A program made the translations under genes and the position numbers. Shown one piece after another: positions 63,643 to 64,000 of a DNA stretch of 64,000 nucleotides. Position 1 is the stretch's first letter. Each line of letters starts with the position of its first letter. The notes below the pieces were generated by a model. It ran no database searches and was not told the DNA's origin. It saw nothing but the letters and a program-made list of their open reading frames with translations. The stretch lies in NCBI GenBank assembly GCA_902587165.1, contig CACIKF010000003.1, positions 1 to 64,000 of the forward strand, in the 5' to 3' direction. The DNA comes from Puniceicoccaceae bacterium (GTDB lineage Bacteria > Verrucomicrobiota > Verrucomicrobiia > Opitutales > Coraliomargaritaceae).

Positions 63643-64000
63643 ATGAAACAAAAACATAACGTAAAAGTCGAAGGTCTCGATATCGAGATCTCTACTGGCT
63701 CCCTTGCAGGCCTCGCAAGTGGTGCTGTCACCATCCGCTCTGGCGAAACTGAACTCTTCGTTTCAGCCACTGCCGCGTCCTCACTCCGCCCCGGCCAAGA
63801 TTTCTTCCCTCTCACTGTGGACTACCGCGAGAAATTCTCCGCAGGTGGTAAATTCCCTGGTGGCTACTTTAAGCGTGAAGGTAAGCCTTCAGAAAAGGAA
63901 ATTCTCACATCTCGCTTATGTGATCGCCCCCTTCGTCCGCTCTTTCCCAAGGGCTTTATGAACGAAGTGCAGGTCATCGGCCTCCTCCTCGCGACGGATC
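63643..64000 (+). CDS. pnp: Polyribonucleotide nucleotidyltransferase, partial
   Basis: PNPase degrades RNA 3' to 5' by phosphorolysis. Only the first 119 codons are in the window; the frame is open at the right edge. The N-terminal RNase PH domain is clear: [19 protein letters not shown], then [32 protein letters not shown], and [18 protein letters not shown]. The start ATG at 63643 fits the family. It follows rpsO, as in many bacteria. Confidence 0.95.
   Translation, partial: MKQKHNVKVEGLDIEISTGSLAGLASGAVTIRSGETELFVSATAASSLRPGQDFFPLTVDYREKFSAGGKFPGGYFKREGKPSEKEILTSRLCDRPLRPLFPKGFMNEVQVIGLLLATD

Overview
The window is an ordinary bacterial chromosome segment, densely coding on both strands, with no rRNA or tRNA gene, CRISPR array, prophage or insertion sequence that I can see. 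Gene content fits the Verrucomicrobiota, probably a marine Opitutae/Puniceicoccales-like bacterium: tandem prepilin-like proteins, glycine-rich RRM proteins, a Rho without the usual N-terminal domain, ExbB/ExbD, a SET-domain protein, and almost no recognisable Shine-Dalgarno sequences before start codons. This assignment is inference from gene families; there is no marker rRNA in the window.

Layout. 1-1667: three prepilin-like proteins (the first cut by the window edge). 1840-8700: coaD, an MFS exporter, an ABC exporter, HPr, rlmH, a lineage-specific unknown, and two RRM proteins. 9002-13100: an orphan oligopeptide-binding lipoprotein facing a sufU/yyaL pair. 13364-16003: mutL and a LOG-family gene. 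16024-19594: a lipid cluster with a Cfa-type methyltransferase, a DUF1295 membrane reductase and a delta-9-type desaturase in one tight operon, plus a divergent START-like protein. 19960-23847: rho, an AT-rich exported unknown, a SIS protein and ExbB/ExbD. 23937-26009: leuCD. 26295-30068: HU, ygfZ with a small overlapping gene, DAHP synthase and malate dehydrogenase. 30156-34096: cell-wall amidase, MscS, a DtxR-type regulator and a TPR protein. 34226-38732: the tilS-ftsH-aroE operon. 38904-41830: speA, gcvH and a PEGA lipoprotein. 42069-47800: a CNNM/CorC transporter, citrate synthase, hisH and fabG-acpP-fabF. 47900-53905: rluB-type synthase, NAD kinase, CCA transferase and polA. 54107-60690: BI-1 protein, second desaturase with a YHYH protein, mutY, a SET protein, a GspE/PilB ATPase and a small zinc-finger-like protein. 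60758-64000: large TPR protein, then rpsO and pnp (cut by the window edge).

Most striking: ftsH and speA, normally intact housekeeping genes, are each interrupted by one extra base in a homopolymer (G9 and A8). In speA the A8 is followed at once in the mRNA by a perfect 12-bp hairpin. The simplest reading is sequencing error, but slippage-controlled expression is possible. Other points of interest are a long imperfect hairpin between rpsO and pnp, where E. coli has its RNase III-processed leader; a terminator-like hairpin just before fabF; a Rho lacking the aromatic residues of the primary RNA site; and a MutL with an eroded endonuclease motif. I did not find a clear new defence or mobile system.
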